A stretch of DNA of 64,000 nucleotides from SIG603 sp964370115 (GTDB taxonomy: Bacteria > Bacillota > Clostridia > Oscillospirales > Acutalibacteraceae), in assembly GCA_964370115.1 (NCBI GenBank), contig CAYJIA010000002.1, forward strand, positions 1 through 64,000, given 5' to 3'. Shown piece after piece: positions 50,822-58,755 of the stretch. Under the pieces are notes generated by a model. It was given only the letters and a program-made list of their open reading frames with translations. It ran no database searches and had not been told where the DNA came from. The position numbers and the translations under genes were made by a program. The stretch's first letter is position 1, and each line of letters starts with the position of its first letter.

Positions 50822-51607
50822 ATGAACGATATATTAGTAGCGGTTATAATAGTTGTGGCGATAGGCCTTGTTGCAGGCATAGGACTTGCAATAGCTTCTA
50901 TAGTCATGGCTGTGCCGAAAAATGAAAAAGCCGAGGCGCTAAACGAGGCACTGCCAGGTGCCAACTGTGGTGCCTGTGGATACTCAGGCTGTGCAGGCTA
51001 TGCCCTAGCACTTGCAAACGGTGAGGCGACCCTTGGGCTATGTTCACCCGGCGGTCAAGAATGTGTAGATGCCTGTGGTGAGATTTTGGGAATATCTGTC
51101 AGTATGGAACTTAAAACCGCCGTGGTGCACTGCGCCGGCGACTATGAAGTGACGACAGACAAAATGAACTATGACGGCATAGAAAGCTGTGCGGCGGCAT
51201 CACTTCTTGCAGGTGGTATATCGAGCTGTCGTTTTGGCTGCATGGGCATGGGCGACTGTCAAAGAGTATGTCAATATGACGCGGTTGTAATCGAAAACGG
51301 TCTTGCAAAAATTGACCCAGCAAAATGCAAATCATGCGCAATGTGTGTGACAGCATGTCCGAAAAATCTTATTTCTATAATTCCGATAAAAGAGCAAGCC
51401 TTTGTAAAATGTAGTAACTGCGACAAGGGTGCAGGCGTTATGAAAATTTGCAAAATAGGCTGCATAGGATGCATGAAATGCGTAAAAGTCTGCGAGGAAA
51501 AAGCAGTGAGCGTGACAAGCTTTATGGCAAGAATTGACCACGACAAATGCACAGGATGTGGAAAATGCGTAGAGGCATGTCCGAGGAATATAATTGAGAT
51601 ACTTTGA
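50822..51607 (+). CDS. rnfB: Rnf complex subunit RnfB
   Basis: 261 residues. An N-terminal membrane helix (about 4-28) is followed by the 4Fe-4S motif ANCGACGYSGCAGYA (about 48-62) and a row of ferredoxin-type clusters (CRFGCMGMGDCQRVC, CKSCAMCVTACP, CIGCMKCVKVC, CTGCGKCVEACP). RnfB takes electrons from ferredoxin and starts the chain across the complex. GGGAGGTATCAT precedes the ATG. Last gene of the operon; its stop codon enters an AT-rich repeat. Confidence 0.94.
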   Translation: MNDILVAVIIVVAIGLVAGIGLAIASIVMAVPKNEKAEALNEALPGANCGACGYSGCAGYALALANGEATLGLCSPGGQECVDACGEILGISVSMELKTAVVHCAGDYEVTTDKMNYDGIESCAAASLLAGGISSCRFGCMGMGDCQRVCQYDAVVIENGLAKIDPAKCKSCAMCVTACPKNLISIIPIKEQAFVKCSNCDKGAGVMKICKIGCIGCMKCVKVCEEKAVSVTSFMARIDHDKCTGCGKCVEACPRNIIEIL

Positions 51608-51840
51608 TTAATTAATAGTTAATAATTATTAATTAATAGTTGTGGTGAAATGCTACGCATTTTTGATTTTATATTGTAGGGCAAGGGCTATGCTCTTGCC
51701 TTAGTTTTTGCAGTAAATTTTAATTTTCCGTTGTAGGGGCGACGTTTCGTCGTCCGAAATCCACCACAAATCAAAATGATAATTGTAGAGGCGGTCATCG
51801 GCCGCCCGAAGTTTACAACAAAACTACTATCAACTAAAAA
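51608..51840 (+). repeat. composite intergenic repeat after rnfB
   Basis: TTAATTAATAGTTAATAATT starts at the stop codon, then TTGTGGTGAAATGC-TAC-GCATTTTTG, GGGCAAG...CTTGCC (about 51680-51702), GGGGCGACG-TTT-CGTCGTCC (about 51736-51754) and GGCGGTCATCGGCCGCC (about 51791-51807). No gene and no convincing classical terminator is visible in this 245-base gap. Confidence 0.6.
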
Positions 51841-51852
51841 AAGGAGCAAGCT

Positions 51853-52626
51853 ATGACCTCACAGCCCAAGGTGTCTATAATAATGCCAGTTTTCGGCACT
51901 GAAAAATACATTAAGGCGTCTATAGAAAGCGTTTTGGCTCAGGATTATCAAAACTGGGAACTCGTAATTGTAAACGACTGCTCAAAGGATAAGTGCGAGG
52001 AGATTATTTTAGGCTTTGACGACAGTAGGATAAAATATATAAAAAACGAAAAAAACTCTGGCGCGCTTGTCACAAGAAACAATGCGATGAAAAATGCGAC
52101 AGGCGACTATATAGCTTTTTTAGACAGCGACGACTTGTGGAAAAAAGAAAAACTTTCAACGCAAATTGAGTTTATGCAGAAAAATAATTACGATTTTAGC
52201 TGTACAAACTACGAGCATATAGACGAAAACTCTAAGGCACTGAACACTTTTTCCACAGCACCAAAAAAAATCACCGCAAAGAATTTTATGCGGTGGAACT
52301 GGTGTGGCTGTCTGACCGTTATGTATAATGCAAAAAAGCTAGGGAAGTTTTATCTTGAAAACTACAAAATGAGAGACGACTGGGCACTGTGGATTAAAAT
52401 AAGCAAAAAATCGCCCTGTTATCTACTGGACGAAAGCCTTGCGTATTACAGAGTGAGAACAGGCTCACAGTCGACAAGCGGAACAATAAATCTGTTAAAG
52501 CAACACTACCGCATATTTAGATTTTCAGAAAAAATGGGAAGAGTGAAAAGCCTTAGCACAACACTGCTGTCCCTGTTTGGATTTTTTTTAGCAAGAAAGA
52601 AATATAGGCGTAAAGTTAGTAAATAA
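51853..52626 (+). CDS. family 2 glycosyltransferase
   Basis: 257 residues, GT-A fold. VSIIMPVFGTEKYIKASIESVLAQDYQNWELVIVNDCSKD is the nucleotide-sugar-binding start; the metal-binding triad is in DYIAFLDSDDLWKKEKL (about 87-103), and MRDDWALWIKISKK holds the catalytic-base region. No membrane helix. Likely adds a sugar to an exopolysaccharide, wall polymer or glycoprotein. AAAGGAGCAAGCT precedes the ATG. It stands alone next to the phage-derived block, converging with it. Confidence 0.88.
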   Translation: MTSQPKVSIIMPVFGTEKYIKASIESVLAQDYQNWELVIVNDCSKDKCEEIILGFDDSRIKYIKNEKNSGALVTRNNAMKNATGDYIAFLDSDDLWKKEKLSTQIEFMQKNNYDFSCTNYEHIDENSKALNTFSTAPKKITAKNFMRWNWCGCLTVMYNAKKLGKFYLENYKMRDDWALWIKISKKSPCYLLDESLAYYRVRTGSQSTSGTINLLKQHYRIFRFSEKMGRVKSLSTTLLSLFGFFLARKKYRRKVSK

Positions 52627-52629
52627 ACG

Positions 52630-52662
52630 TAGAGGCTAAGGGTGTTCCACCCTTAGCCTCTA
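52630..52662. terminator. hairpin between glycosyltransferase and phage-derived operon
   Basis: TAGAGGCTAAGGGTG-TTC-CACCCTTAGCCTCTA is a perfect 15-bp stem between convergent genes. The U-run is weak (GTAATTAATTC), but the stability and position support a shared terminator. Confidence 0.75.
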
Positions 52663-52682
52663 GTAATTAATTCAACCCGCAA

Positions 52683-53147
52683 CTACAAATATTCAAAAGC
52701 TATATTGACATTTATTGGCAGAGTTTGTTTTGCCACTTGCTCAAATTCTTCTTGGCTTAGGTTATTAAGACTTTGTACTCTTAGGGTGCAAAGATTGTTT
52801 TCACCCTCCACTAACTCTCCGACAAAGCCTATATCCGAAAGTTTTTGTAGCACAGTGGTTTTAGAAAACGGATTTTCGTAAAGCCTAACTTTTGCCAAAA
52901 TCTTGTTTTTTCTGTCCTCTATAGTGCCAAGAGCCGTGCTACCCGTGATTTTTTCGAATTTTTTCAGCGTTTGCTCATCACAGCTTTTTATAAAAAAGTT
53001 ATCAATCGTTTGTTCTATATAGCTGTTAATCAACTCAAATCCTTTGGCCCATGCGCTGAGTTTTGCCTCTATAAGTGGTGTGCTGGGACTTAGGATTTTT
53101 ATTTCTTCAAGTACTTTTACCATGTTTAAGTAATTTAAGTTCTCCAT
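52683..53147 (-). CDS. DUF2313/YmfQ-like baseplate protein
   Basis: 154 residues; LEEIKILSPSTPLIEAKLSAWAKGFELINSYIEQTIDNFFIKSCDEQTLKKFEKITG is the typical N-terminal part of YmfQ/XkdU proteins, and the C-terminal half is a small beta-rich domain. These complete the baseplate rim of Mu- and PBSX-like contractile tails. GAGGTGAGCT precedes the ATG. Last gene of the operon; no tail-fibre gene follows, which is unusual. Confidence 0.75.
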   Translation of the reverse strand: MENLNYLNMVKVLEEIKILSPSTPLIEAKLSAWAKGFELINSYIEQTIDNFFIKSCDEQTLKKFEKITGSTALGTIEDRKNKILAKVRLYENPFSKTTVLQKLSDIGFVGELVEGENNLCTLRVQSLNNLSQEEFEQVAKQTLPINVNIAFEYL

Positions 53148-53156
53148 AGCTCACCT

Positions 53157-54215
53157 CTAAAGTGTCGACGTGATAGAAATATGTCCGGGAACCAAAACTT
53201 CACTCACAGCGGCAAGAAAATCATTTAGATAGGCAGAAGTCTTTGTAGTATAAATCTCGGCATTCTCGAGCAAAAGTTTTGTCAAAGAGGAGATATACAA
53301 ATCTTCGCCAACTTTTAAATTATTGATGTAATCTGTGACAAGTGTTTTGCAGTGGTCAAGTACGGTGACAGTGTCAAATCCCTTGTTTATTTTTACGCCT
53401 ATCGGAACATCAACAGTACGCTGGGTGGCAGAAACTACGTCTATAGTTGTGTTAATTTCTCTGTATGATTTAAGCAAGGCTTCAAGCTCGGATATAGTCG
53501 CACTTGGAACGGCGCTGTCCTTGCCCCAAACGTATACGTAAATATGGGTGGGGTCCTCGTCGTCTCGGTAAATACTTGCGGAAAAAACACCATCAAAGTT
53601 TTCTGCTATCGTCTTAAAAAAGGCATAGTTTGTACCGTTTGATATATCGCTCATTGTGGCAATTACTCGCTCGCGGTAGCTTTCTATATTTTCCTCGTCT
53701 TCGCCACCATAAAAAGCTTCGGGATTTGTGACCGAGATTATACCCTCGGGCGAGGTTATCAAGGTGGTTATTGTATTAGGTGCGGCGTTGTATATCTTTC
53801 CCCCATTTACAGACTCGGCATAGGCAAAGCCTTCTGTTGATCCAGCGCGTATAATAGAAGGTTTTGTGGTTTGATACTGTGCCTGTGCATCTCCACTTAT
53901 AGCGCACAGCGTTCCTGTGGGTATTGCTAAGTCATAACTTGCTGCCTCTGCGCGATTAAATAAAAGGGTGCCCTGTGCCACGACGGCAGGTTTTTTTTCT
54001 ATGCTTCGGTCAAGTGCGTGTCTGTCAAGATATTCACCACTTGCCGTTGTTAAAAATGCCTGATCTTTTATCCAGTCCAGACTTTTAGAAAGTGCATAAA
54101 TTTCGCCTGCTAAAATCTGGATTTGAATACCATCTACAGAGCTTAGATGTGGGGTATATCCGCTTTTTTCTTTAAATGCTTCATTCATTTGCAAAAGTAT
54201 TTCTTCGTAGTCCAT
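53157..54215 (-). CDS. baseplate J-like protein
   Basis: 352 residues from the ATG at 54215, which follows AGAAGGGAGC; an upstream GTG adds ten non-conserved residues. LQMNEAFKEKSGYTPHLSSVDGIQIQILAGEIYALSKSLDWIKDQAFLTTASGEYLDRHALDRSI and EENIESYRERVIATMSDISNGTNYAFFKTIAENFDGVFSASIYR are hallmarks of gpJ/XkdT wedge proteins. It forms the baseplate wedge with the gp25-like and DUF2313 proteins. Full length. Confidence 0.88.
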   Translation of the reverse strand: MDYEEILLQMNEAFKEKSGYTPHLSSVDGIQIQILAGEIYALSKSLDWIKDQAFLTTASGEYLDRHALDRSIEKKPAVVAQGTLLFNRAEAASYDLAIPTGTLCAISGDAQAQYQTTKPSIIRAGSTEGFAYAESVNGGKIYNAAPNTITTLITSPEGIISVTNPEAFYGGEDEENIESYRERVIATMSDISNGTNYAFFKTIAENFDGVFSASIYRDDEDPTHIYVYVWGKDSAVPSATISELEALLKSYREINTTIDVVSATQRTVDVPIGVKINKGFDTVTVLDHCKTLVTDYINNLKVGEDLYISSLTKLLLENAEIYTTKTSAYLNDFLAAVSEVLVPGHISITSTL

Positions 54216-54216
54216 T

Positions 54217-54552
54217 TTATTGCTCCCTTCTAATAAAAATTTCACCTTCTGAAAACGGAGTTTTTATTGTGAAAATATAGTGTTCGTCGTCTTCAATGAC
54301 GCCAAGTACACTTAGGTCAGGGTATTTTCTAAGCGCAAGACTTGCATAGGAAAACACTTTTTCCAGCCTGTGCTCGTCGCTTGATTTTACCGTGTGAATT
54401 TTACTGCCCAAAGTTTTATTATAAACAAATTTGCCAAGCGGAACGGCTATTAAAACAAGAGCACGCTGTAAAAATTCTTCGTGCCCATTTATCTGTACAG
54501 GCATCCCTTGGGCATTTGTGGCGATATCGCCTAAAGTTATTTTTGTATCCAT
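54217..54552 (-). CDS. gp25/XkdS-like baseplate wedge protein
   Basis: 111 residues: ITLGDIATNAQGMPVQINGHEEFLQRALVLIAVPLGKFVYNKTLGSKIHT and the C-terminal strand-rich part fit GPW/gp25 or DUF2634 wedge proteins, which start sheath assembly in contractile tails. Its retention is notable because no sheath gene is present. GGAGGTTAAATA precedes the ATG. It ends one base before the start codon of the J gene. Confidence 0.78.
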   Translation of the reverse strand: MDTKITLGDIATNAQGMPVQINGHEEFLQRALVLIAVPLGKFVYNKTLGSKIHTVKSSDEHRLEKVFSYASLALRKYPDLSVLGVIEDDEHYIFTIKTPFSEGEIFIRREQ

Positions 54553-54555
54553 TAT

Positions 54556-54888
54556 TTAACCTCCAGCAGATGTAAAAACTTGATTGTTTATCACAACGTC
54601 ACCGTTGTTTTTAAGATGAATAAAGGCGCCACTTGCCGAGTAAAGGCAAATTTCACCTGCCTCTATGCTTATCGGTGACTGTTCTAAACTTCCAATGACC
54701 GCGCCATTTTGTAAAAATACAGGAGTGCCCGTAGGTGGCTTTGAGTAAAGACCGTAGGGTGTAGCAGTTTTTGGCTGTTTAAAGTTTTCATCTGCAACTA
54801 CGGTGTAATGCTCGTTTTGAGACAAGACAAAGCCCGTGCTTGTGGCTGCCTCTGTTTTAAGTTCTGAAAGTTTTTGTGTAAGCCACAT
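54556..54888 (-). CDS. baseplate spike-like protein (XkdR/gpV type)
   Basis: 110 residues. The C-terminal half contains PVFLQNGAVIGSLEQSPISIEAGEICLYSASGAFIHLKNNGDVVINNQVFTSAGG, the beta-prism pattern of gpV-like spikes or DUF2577 proteins. The N-terminal part (LTQKLSELKTEAATSTGFVLSQNEHYTVVADENF) is unfamiliar and takes the place of the usual OB-fold region. It would sit at the tip of the particle. GGAGGTGTAATC precedes the ATG. Confidence 0.65.
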   Translation of the reverse strand: MWLTQKLSELKTEAATSTGFVLSQNEHYTVVADENFKQPKTATPYGLYSKPPTGTPVFLQNGAVIGSLEQSPISIEAGEICLYSASGAFIHLKNNGDVVINNQVFTSAGG

Positions 54889-54890
54889 GA

Positions 54891-55766
54891 TTACACCTCC
54901 CTCACTCCTGAAATCTCGCTTTCCTCTTTGCCAAATTCATAGCTGTATTCTATATTTTTCACCTTAATATTTACCCTGTCTTCACCGCTGTAAAATTCAA
55001 AATTGTCGTCAATTTCAAGAGGAATGAGCTTAGGGAATTTCAAGTGATAGGTCTCGTAAACTTTAAATCGTTCAAAAGGAGGAATTGAATTTTGTGCGAA
55101 ACGTATCCTTAAAATTCCCTTTGCTTTCTCATTTTCAAAGCAAGTAGCATAGGCTCCTGTGCTGGCGTCTTTATAGTACATGTGAGAGCAAACATCGTAG
55201 TTATTTCGGGAAAACTCAAAAAATTCTGGCGTGTCGTCCTCGTATACGCTCATAGTGTCCTTCTCTCCAAAGAGCACGGTATTATTATCTAAAACATGGA
55301 AAGAAGTAGAAAGGTAGTTTTCTGCAAAATTGCTTAAAACTTCATAAACACTGCTGCCCTTGTGCACGACAAATTCTGCCGACAGGGCATCATTTTGTTC
55401 TGAAATAACGCTCGAAAAGCCCAAGTCGCTTAAAAACCTGTGCTTTAGCAAAGGTACAGAAGGAAAGAAAATTGTTTGTGGCATGGCTTCGTTGTCAAGA
55501 AGAAGCGCCTCTATGCTCCTTGCGTAAATTTCGAGCAATTTACCGCTTTCGCCGTCGGTAAAAATAATTTCGTCGACAAGCCCCCAAAAGAGAGTACCGG
55601 TTGCTCCTTCAAGCTTAATATTAGTAAAATTTTCCGGTATTTTATCACAAGAGAAAACCGCGTGTAAGGCATCGGCAGGAGTTTTTTCATCTTTATGTAT
55701 GCTAAAGTTCAGCACATTTTCGAGGCTTACAGTCTTTCCACTTTGTGTTGTTGCTAAAAAAATCAT
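54891..55766 (-). CDS. tail hub protein (XkdQ/gpD-like)
   Basis: 291 residues; FLATTQSGKTVSLENVLNFSIHKDEKTPADALHAVFSCD and later SSVYEVLSNFAENYLSTSFHVLDNNTVLFGEKD resemble XkdQ and late-control gpD hub proteins, which link the tail tube to the baseplate. The start overlaps the LysM gene (ATGA), so the two are co-translated. The role is inferred from order and sequence look. Confidence 0.7.
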   Translation of the reverse strand: MIFLATTQSGKTVSLENVLNFSIHKDEKTPADALHAVFSCDKIPENFTNIKLEGATGTLFWGLVDEIIFTDGESGKLLEIYARSIEALLLDNEAMPQTIFFPSVPLLKHRFLSDLGFSSVISEQNDALSAEFVVHKGSSVYEVLSNFAENYLSTSFHVLDNNTVLFGEKDTMSVYEDDTPEFFEFSRNNYDVCSHMYYKDASTGAYATCFENEKAKGILRIRFAQNSIPPFERFKVYETYHLKFPKLIPLEIDDNFEFYSGEDRVNIKVKNIEYSYEFGKEESEISGVREV

Positions 55767-56254
55767 CGTATAACCACCTGTTCCCCTTCTTTTAAATTAT
55801 TGATATGCCTTATATGCCTGTTGTGTGAAACTAACCAGTCTATGCTTTTGCTACCGACAAAATCCCAAAGCCTGTCGCCTTGTTTTGCATAGAGCACACA
55901 GTTGTTTTCGACACTGCTTTTTTCGTTTGCCTCTACAAAGATAAAGTCGTATTTTAAGAGATCATTATCGGGTAAAAACTGTGCACGAAGCTCGGTAAGC
56001 ACCGCGTAAAAAGGCGTGAGCTTTGGTAAAATTAAATAGTTTGCGCCGTCTTTTGCAATCTTTGAAAGCTGTTCAAATTTTGCAGCACAGTCGCTACCAA
56101 AAAAATAGCCCTCACCCTTGACAGATTGCTGTTTTGTGCCAAGATAAAACATGGTAGAGCTGGTGTTTTCCATATTTTCGCCACCGCTAATTATAAGGGT
56201 CTCTGGGTTTACATCAAAGTCAAAGCTTCCAAAGCTAAGTTTCATCAAATCCAT
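55763..56254 (-). CDS. LysM-domain tail protein (XkdP-like)
   Basis: 163 residues from the ATG at 56254 (site AGGGGGT upstream). The N-terminal domain is beta-rich (LSFGSFDFDVNPETLIISGG). The C-terminus NCVLYAKQGDRLWDFVGSKSIDWLVSHNRHIRHINNLKEGEQVVI has the LysM pattern seen in XkdP and gp53-like tail proteins. In PBSX this gene follows the tape measure. Here it directly follows a 22-codon ORF. Confidence 0.72.
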   Translation of the reverse strand: MDLMKLSFGSFDFDVNPETLIISGGENMENTSSTMFYLGTKQQSVKGEGYFFGSDCAAKFEQLSKIAKDGANYLILPKLTPFYAVLTELRAQFLPDNDLLKYDFIFVEANEKSSVENNCVLYAKQGDRLWDFVGSKSIDWLVSHNRHIRHINNLKEGEQVVIR

Positions 56255-56265
56255 AACCATACCCC

Positions 56266-56334
56266 CTAAAAAAGCTTTGCTATATAACGTCTTGAGTCTC
56301 TTTGTATAGCATAGGAAAGTTGTTTTGCATTCAT
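56266..56334 (-). CDS. 22-codon ORF at the position of the missing tail genes
   Basis: An ATG at 56332-56334 overlaps the stop of the preceding gene (ATGA) and has GAGGGGG seven bases upstream, the same quality of site as its neighbours. The frame reads MNAKQLSYAIQ, then RDSRRYIAKLF and a TAG just before the LysM gene's ribosome site. It is a basic, probably helical peptide. It may be a fused remnant of deleted sheath-to-tape-measure genes or a genuine small protein. Confidence 0.4.
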   Translation of the reverse strand: MNAKQLSYAIQRDSRRYIAKLF

Positions 56335-56972
56335 ATATGTACCCCCTCTATTTCAAGCTCTTTACAATGCCCACTTTCGTCAAATGCTGAGCTTAGAACA
56401 CGGCAGTTTGTAAAGGAAAAATTATTGTAGCTAAAGTCAAAAATCGCCTCGTCGTCAAAAAGATTTGGGCTTGGTGCGACTATTTTTATGATATATTTTG
56501 GCTTAGAGATAAGTATGCTCTTAGCGCTTCCTATCGGTCTTATCTCCTGCCTTGCCTGTCTCGTTACGCTGACAGCCTTTGCCTTTACTTTTTTTCCGTC
56601 CACCAAAATCGTCTTGTTTAATAGGTCGATACTTAAAGTGCAGGGCAAAATTATAGAGTTAATATCATCGTCCTCTTTTATTTTTCCCCTTGTAATTGCA
56701 GTGATTTCATGAACACTGTTTTTTAAGACAGAACAAATTTGAGAAAAAATCTCCCCACCTGCCTTTGCGCCTTTGGTGACAGAAACATAAAGGGCTATTT
56801 CAAGCACTAAATGATTGTCACTTTGGTAATCTTCCTCTAAAACCGATAAAACGGCTATGGGCCTGTCAAAAAATCTGCTCGCCTGTGTATTTTCAAATTG
56901 ATGTACAAAATCAATGTCAGAAATTTGGCCTTTTAAAAGCTCTATCATCTCATCAAGAATTACTTCGCTCAT
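56331..56972 (-). CDS. tail terminator/completion-like protein (XkdJ position)
   Basis: 213 residues. The N-terminal two thirds (LDEMIELLKGQISDIDFVHQFENTQASRFFDRPIAVLSVLEED... ISLYVSVTKG-like strands) fits the fold of phage tail terminator proteins by position and pattern. A C-terminal extension (PKYIIKIVAPSPNLFDDEAIFDFSYNNFSFTNCRVLSSAFDE) is extra compared with typical relatives, and resembles a small beta domain. GGAGGGAGATATGTG precedes the ATG. Not recognised by strong motif. Confidence 0.5.
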   Translation of the reverse strand: MSEVILDEMIELLKGQISDIDFVHQFENTQASRFFDRPIAVLSVLEEDYQSDNHLVLEIALYVSVTKGAKAGGEIFSQICSVLKNSVHEITAITRGKIKEDDDINSIILPCTLSIDLLNKTILVDGKKVKAKAVSVTRQARQEIRPIGSAKSILISKPKYIIKIVAPSPNLFDDEAIFDFSYNNFSFTNCRVLSSAFDESGHCKELEIEGVHI

Positions 56973-57283
56973 CACATATCTCCCTCCTCTAAAATTATTT
57001 CAAGCACTGCCTTCATACAAAAAACACTGCCAAAAGTCTTTAGTAGTCCTGCCGACAATACACGGTAGCTTTTTTCCTCAAAGTGCAAGGTGTCACCTGC
57101 TTTAAGGGTTAGGGCGTTTCCCATATAAAGGTAGGTAGGCGCGCTTAAAACTCCTGTCGGGTGAGGCTTCTTTTTAAAATTTCCGTTTTCTTTGTGCTCG
57201 GTTATAATTCCACGACAATTAAAACTCTCGTTCTCTTTAAAAACGGTGATAATATCTGCCTTTTTAAAAATTTTATTCACCAT
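56972..57283 (-). CDS. head closure/head-tail joining-like protein (XkdH position)
   Basis: About 103 residues: DIITVFKENESFNCRGIITEHKENGN, then YLYMGNALTLKAGDTLHFEEKSYRVLSAGLLKTF. The small beta-barrel pattern and the gene position between connector and tail terminator fit a head-closure protein. An ATG overlapping the end of the connector gene and a GTG twelve bases upstream are both possible starts. Confidence 0.55.
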   Translation of the reverse strand: MVNKIFKKADIITVFKENESFNCRGIITEHKENGNFKKKPHPTGVLSAPTYLYMGNALTLKAGDTLHFEEKSYRVLSAGLLKTFGSVFCMKAVLEIILEEGDM

Positions 57284-57659
57284 AAGGGCAGTCACCTTCT
57301 TCCAAAACGCTTATAAAGGCAAAATCGGTGGACTTTAAAATAGGACTAATTGCGCTTAGGGCATTGTTTATCATAGCCTGAGACTTACCTGTATCGGGAT
57401 TTTTTATCTTCATTTCGCCAACGGTCATCTCAGAGGGTGTGTTTAAGCTCTCAAGATTTATATGCTTGCAAAAAACAAGCGTAACCACGGCAAAATCAAG
57501 GCTTTCTTTATAACTGTTTATCACACGCGGGTCTAGGTCGTGCCTTAGCATATTATTTATTTTTTCCATACTGCTGTTTATCAGTGTGTCAAAGTAGGGC
57601 GTGGAAACATCTGTGTCAAGCAGTGAGGAGAGTTTTTCGCTTATAGTAGCCTTGTTCAA
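57273..57659 (-). CDS. head-tail connector-like protein (YqbG position)
   Basis: 128 residues from a TTG start (57657-57659) placed five bases after GGAGGTG; a longer frame upstream has no site. NKATISEKLSSLLDTDVSTPYFDTLINSSMEKINNMLRHDLDPRVINSYKESLDFAVVTLVFCKHI is helical, like gp6/YqbG adaptor proteins that bind the portal ring. It follows the capsid gene, as in PBSX-like elements. Confidence 0.6.
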   Translation of the reverse strand: MNKATISEKLSSLLDTDVSTPYFDTLINSSMEKINNMLRHDLDPRVINSYKESLDFAVVTLVFCKHINLESLNTPSEMTVGEMKIKNPDTGKSQAMINNALSAISPILKSTDFAFISVLEEGDCPYGE

Positions 57660-57726
57660 ATTTACACCTCCGTTTAAAATAATTAGGCGACGGCGACAAT
57701 TGCCATCGCCCAATTTTTATATCACA

Positions 57727-58740
57727 TTAAGCCTTGTTAACTTTTATTGCCTTGGCTGCATCTTTGAAGATTTTTGCAAAGCCAGTAATAGAGCTAATAA
57801 CTGCTCTTTCAAGTTGTCTGTCTATAAGTTTGTCAAATTCTGTGAGAACTTGGCCAGCTTGAACCATTTCAAGCGCGCAGTTTTTGTCAAGGCCTATGAT
57901 TGTATCTGCCGCCATGCTAGGCACATGGATTACATTTGCGCCAAGAGGAGTAGAAAGCTTGCCACTGCCGTGGAAGTTTAGCCCTGCATTAGCGTCTTTA
58001 AACTCGCTTATTTGCATAAGCTTTTTAATCATTTCTGTGCCTGCAACAATAGTGTTTAGCCCAAACGGAGCCAAATCTCCCCAAAGAGTCACTACATCAG
58101 AGTAGCTAGGGTCAGCCGTAATTGTTGTAGATGTAATAGCGTTAGAGTTTCCGTCTCCAGATATAAGCACGTTAACGGCGTCTTTCATTTGCTGAGTGGC
58201 AATATATGAGCCGATTTGTCTTAAAGTAACGGTCAGTAAATCAATTTTTTGGAACCTTAAAGCCTCGTAAGAAGCCTGAAGCATTCTGCCACGCTTTTTA
58301 AGTGCGACAAGGTTTGCCGAAACTGTAATCTCTGTCTCGGGAATGGCAGTGCCCTCGCTTGTGTCCTTTAATTCTTTTGCAGAATCTGTAAGATTTGACA
58401 CCACACTGCGATAATCCATAGAGTCAATATTTGTAACCGTTGCTACCATTTCGGGCAGACGGTTGACGTCGTCCATGCCGATTTTTACAGAGCGTGAGAT
58501 ATACTCAGGAAAAAGCGCGGCACTAGAGGAAGTAGAGAAGAATTTCTCGATATTGTCAGAAGCAGAACCTGATACTTTAATGTCAAAACGCTTTAGCTGT
58601 CTTTGGAAGGCGTCGAATTTTTCGAGCTCAGTTCCTATGTAGTTTTTTGAGCTATCAAGGCTCTCTAAAACCTGTGTAAATGATTTACCCGGTACTCTGT
58701 ACATGTCTTTTTCAATAGTGATATTTTCAAAATGTGCCAT
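57727..58740 (-). CDS. major capsid protein (HK97-like)
   Basis: 337 residues from the ATG at 58740, eight bases after AAGAAAGGA; an upstream ATG is too close. After a charged helical N-terminus comes SSSAALFPEYISRSVKIGMDD, then ITVSANLVALKKRGRMLQASYEALRFQKIDLLTVTLRQIGSYIATQQMKDAVNVLISGDGN, the usual P-domain/spine region of XkdG-like capsid proteins. It would assemble the icosahedral shell after protease processing. Confidence 0.82.
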   Translation of the reverse strand: MAHFENITIEKDMYRVPGKSFTQVLESLDSSKNYIGTELEKFDAFQRQLKRFDIKVSGSASDNIEKFFSTSSSAALFPEYISRSVKIGMDDVNRLPEMVATVTNIDSMDYRSVVSNLTDSAKELKDTSEGTAIPETEITVSANLVALKKRGRMLQASYEALRFQKIDLLTVTLRQIGSYIATQQMKDAVNVLISGDGNSNAITSTTITADPSYSDVVTLWGDLAPFGLNTIVAGTEMIKKLMQISEFKDANAGLNFHGSGKLSTPLGANVIHVPSMAADTIIGLDKNCALEMVQAGQVLTEFDKLIDRQLERAVISSITGFAKIFKDAAKAIKVNKA

Positions 58741-58755
58741 AAAATACATCCTTTC

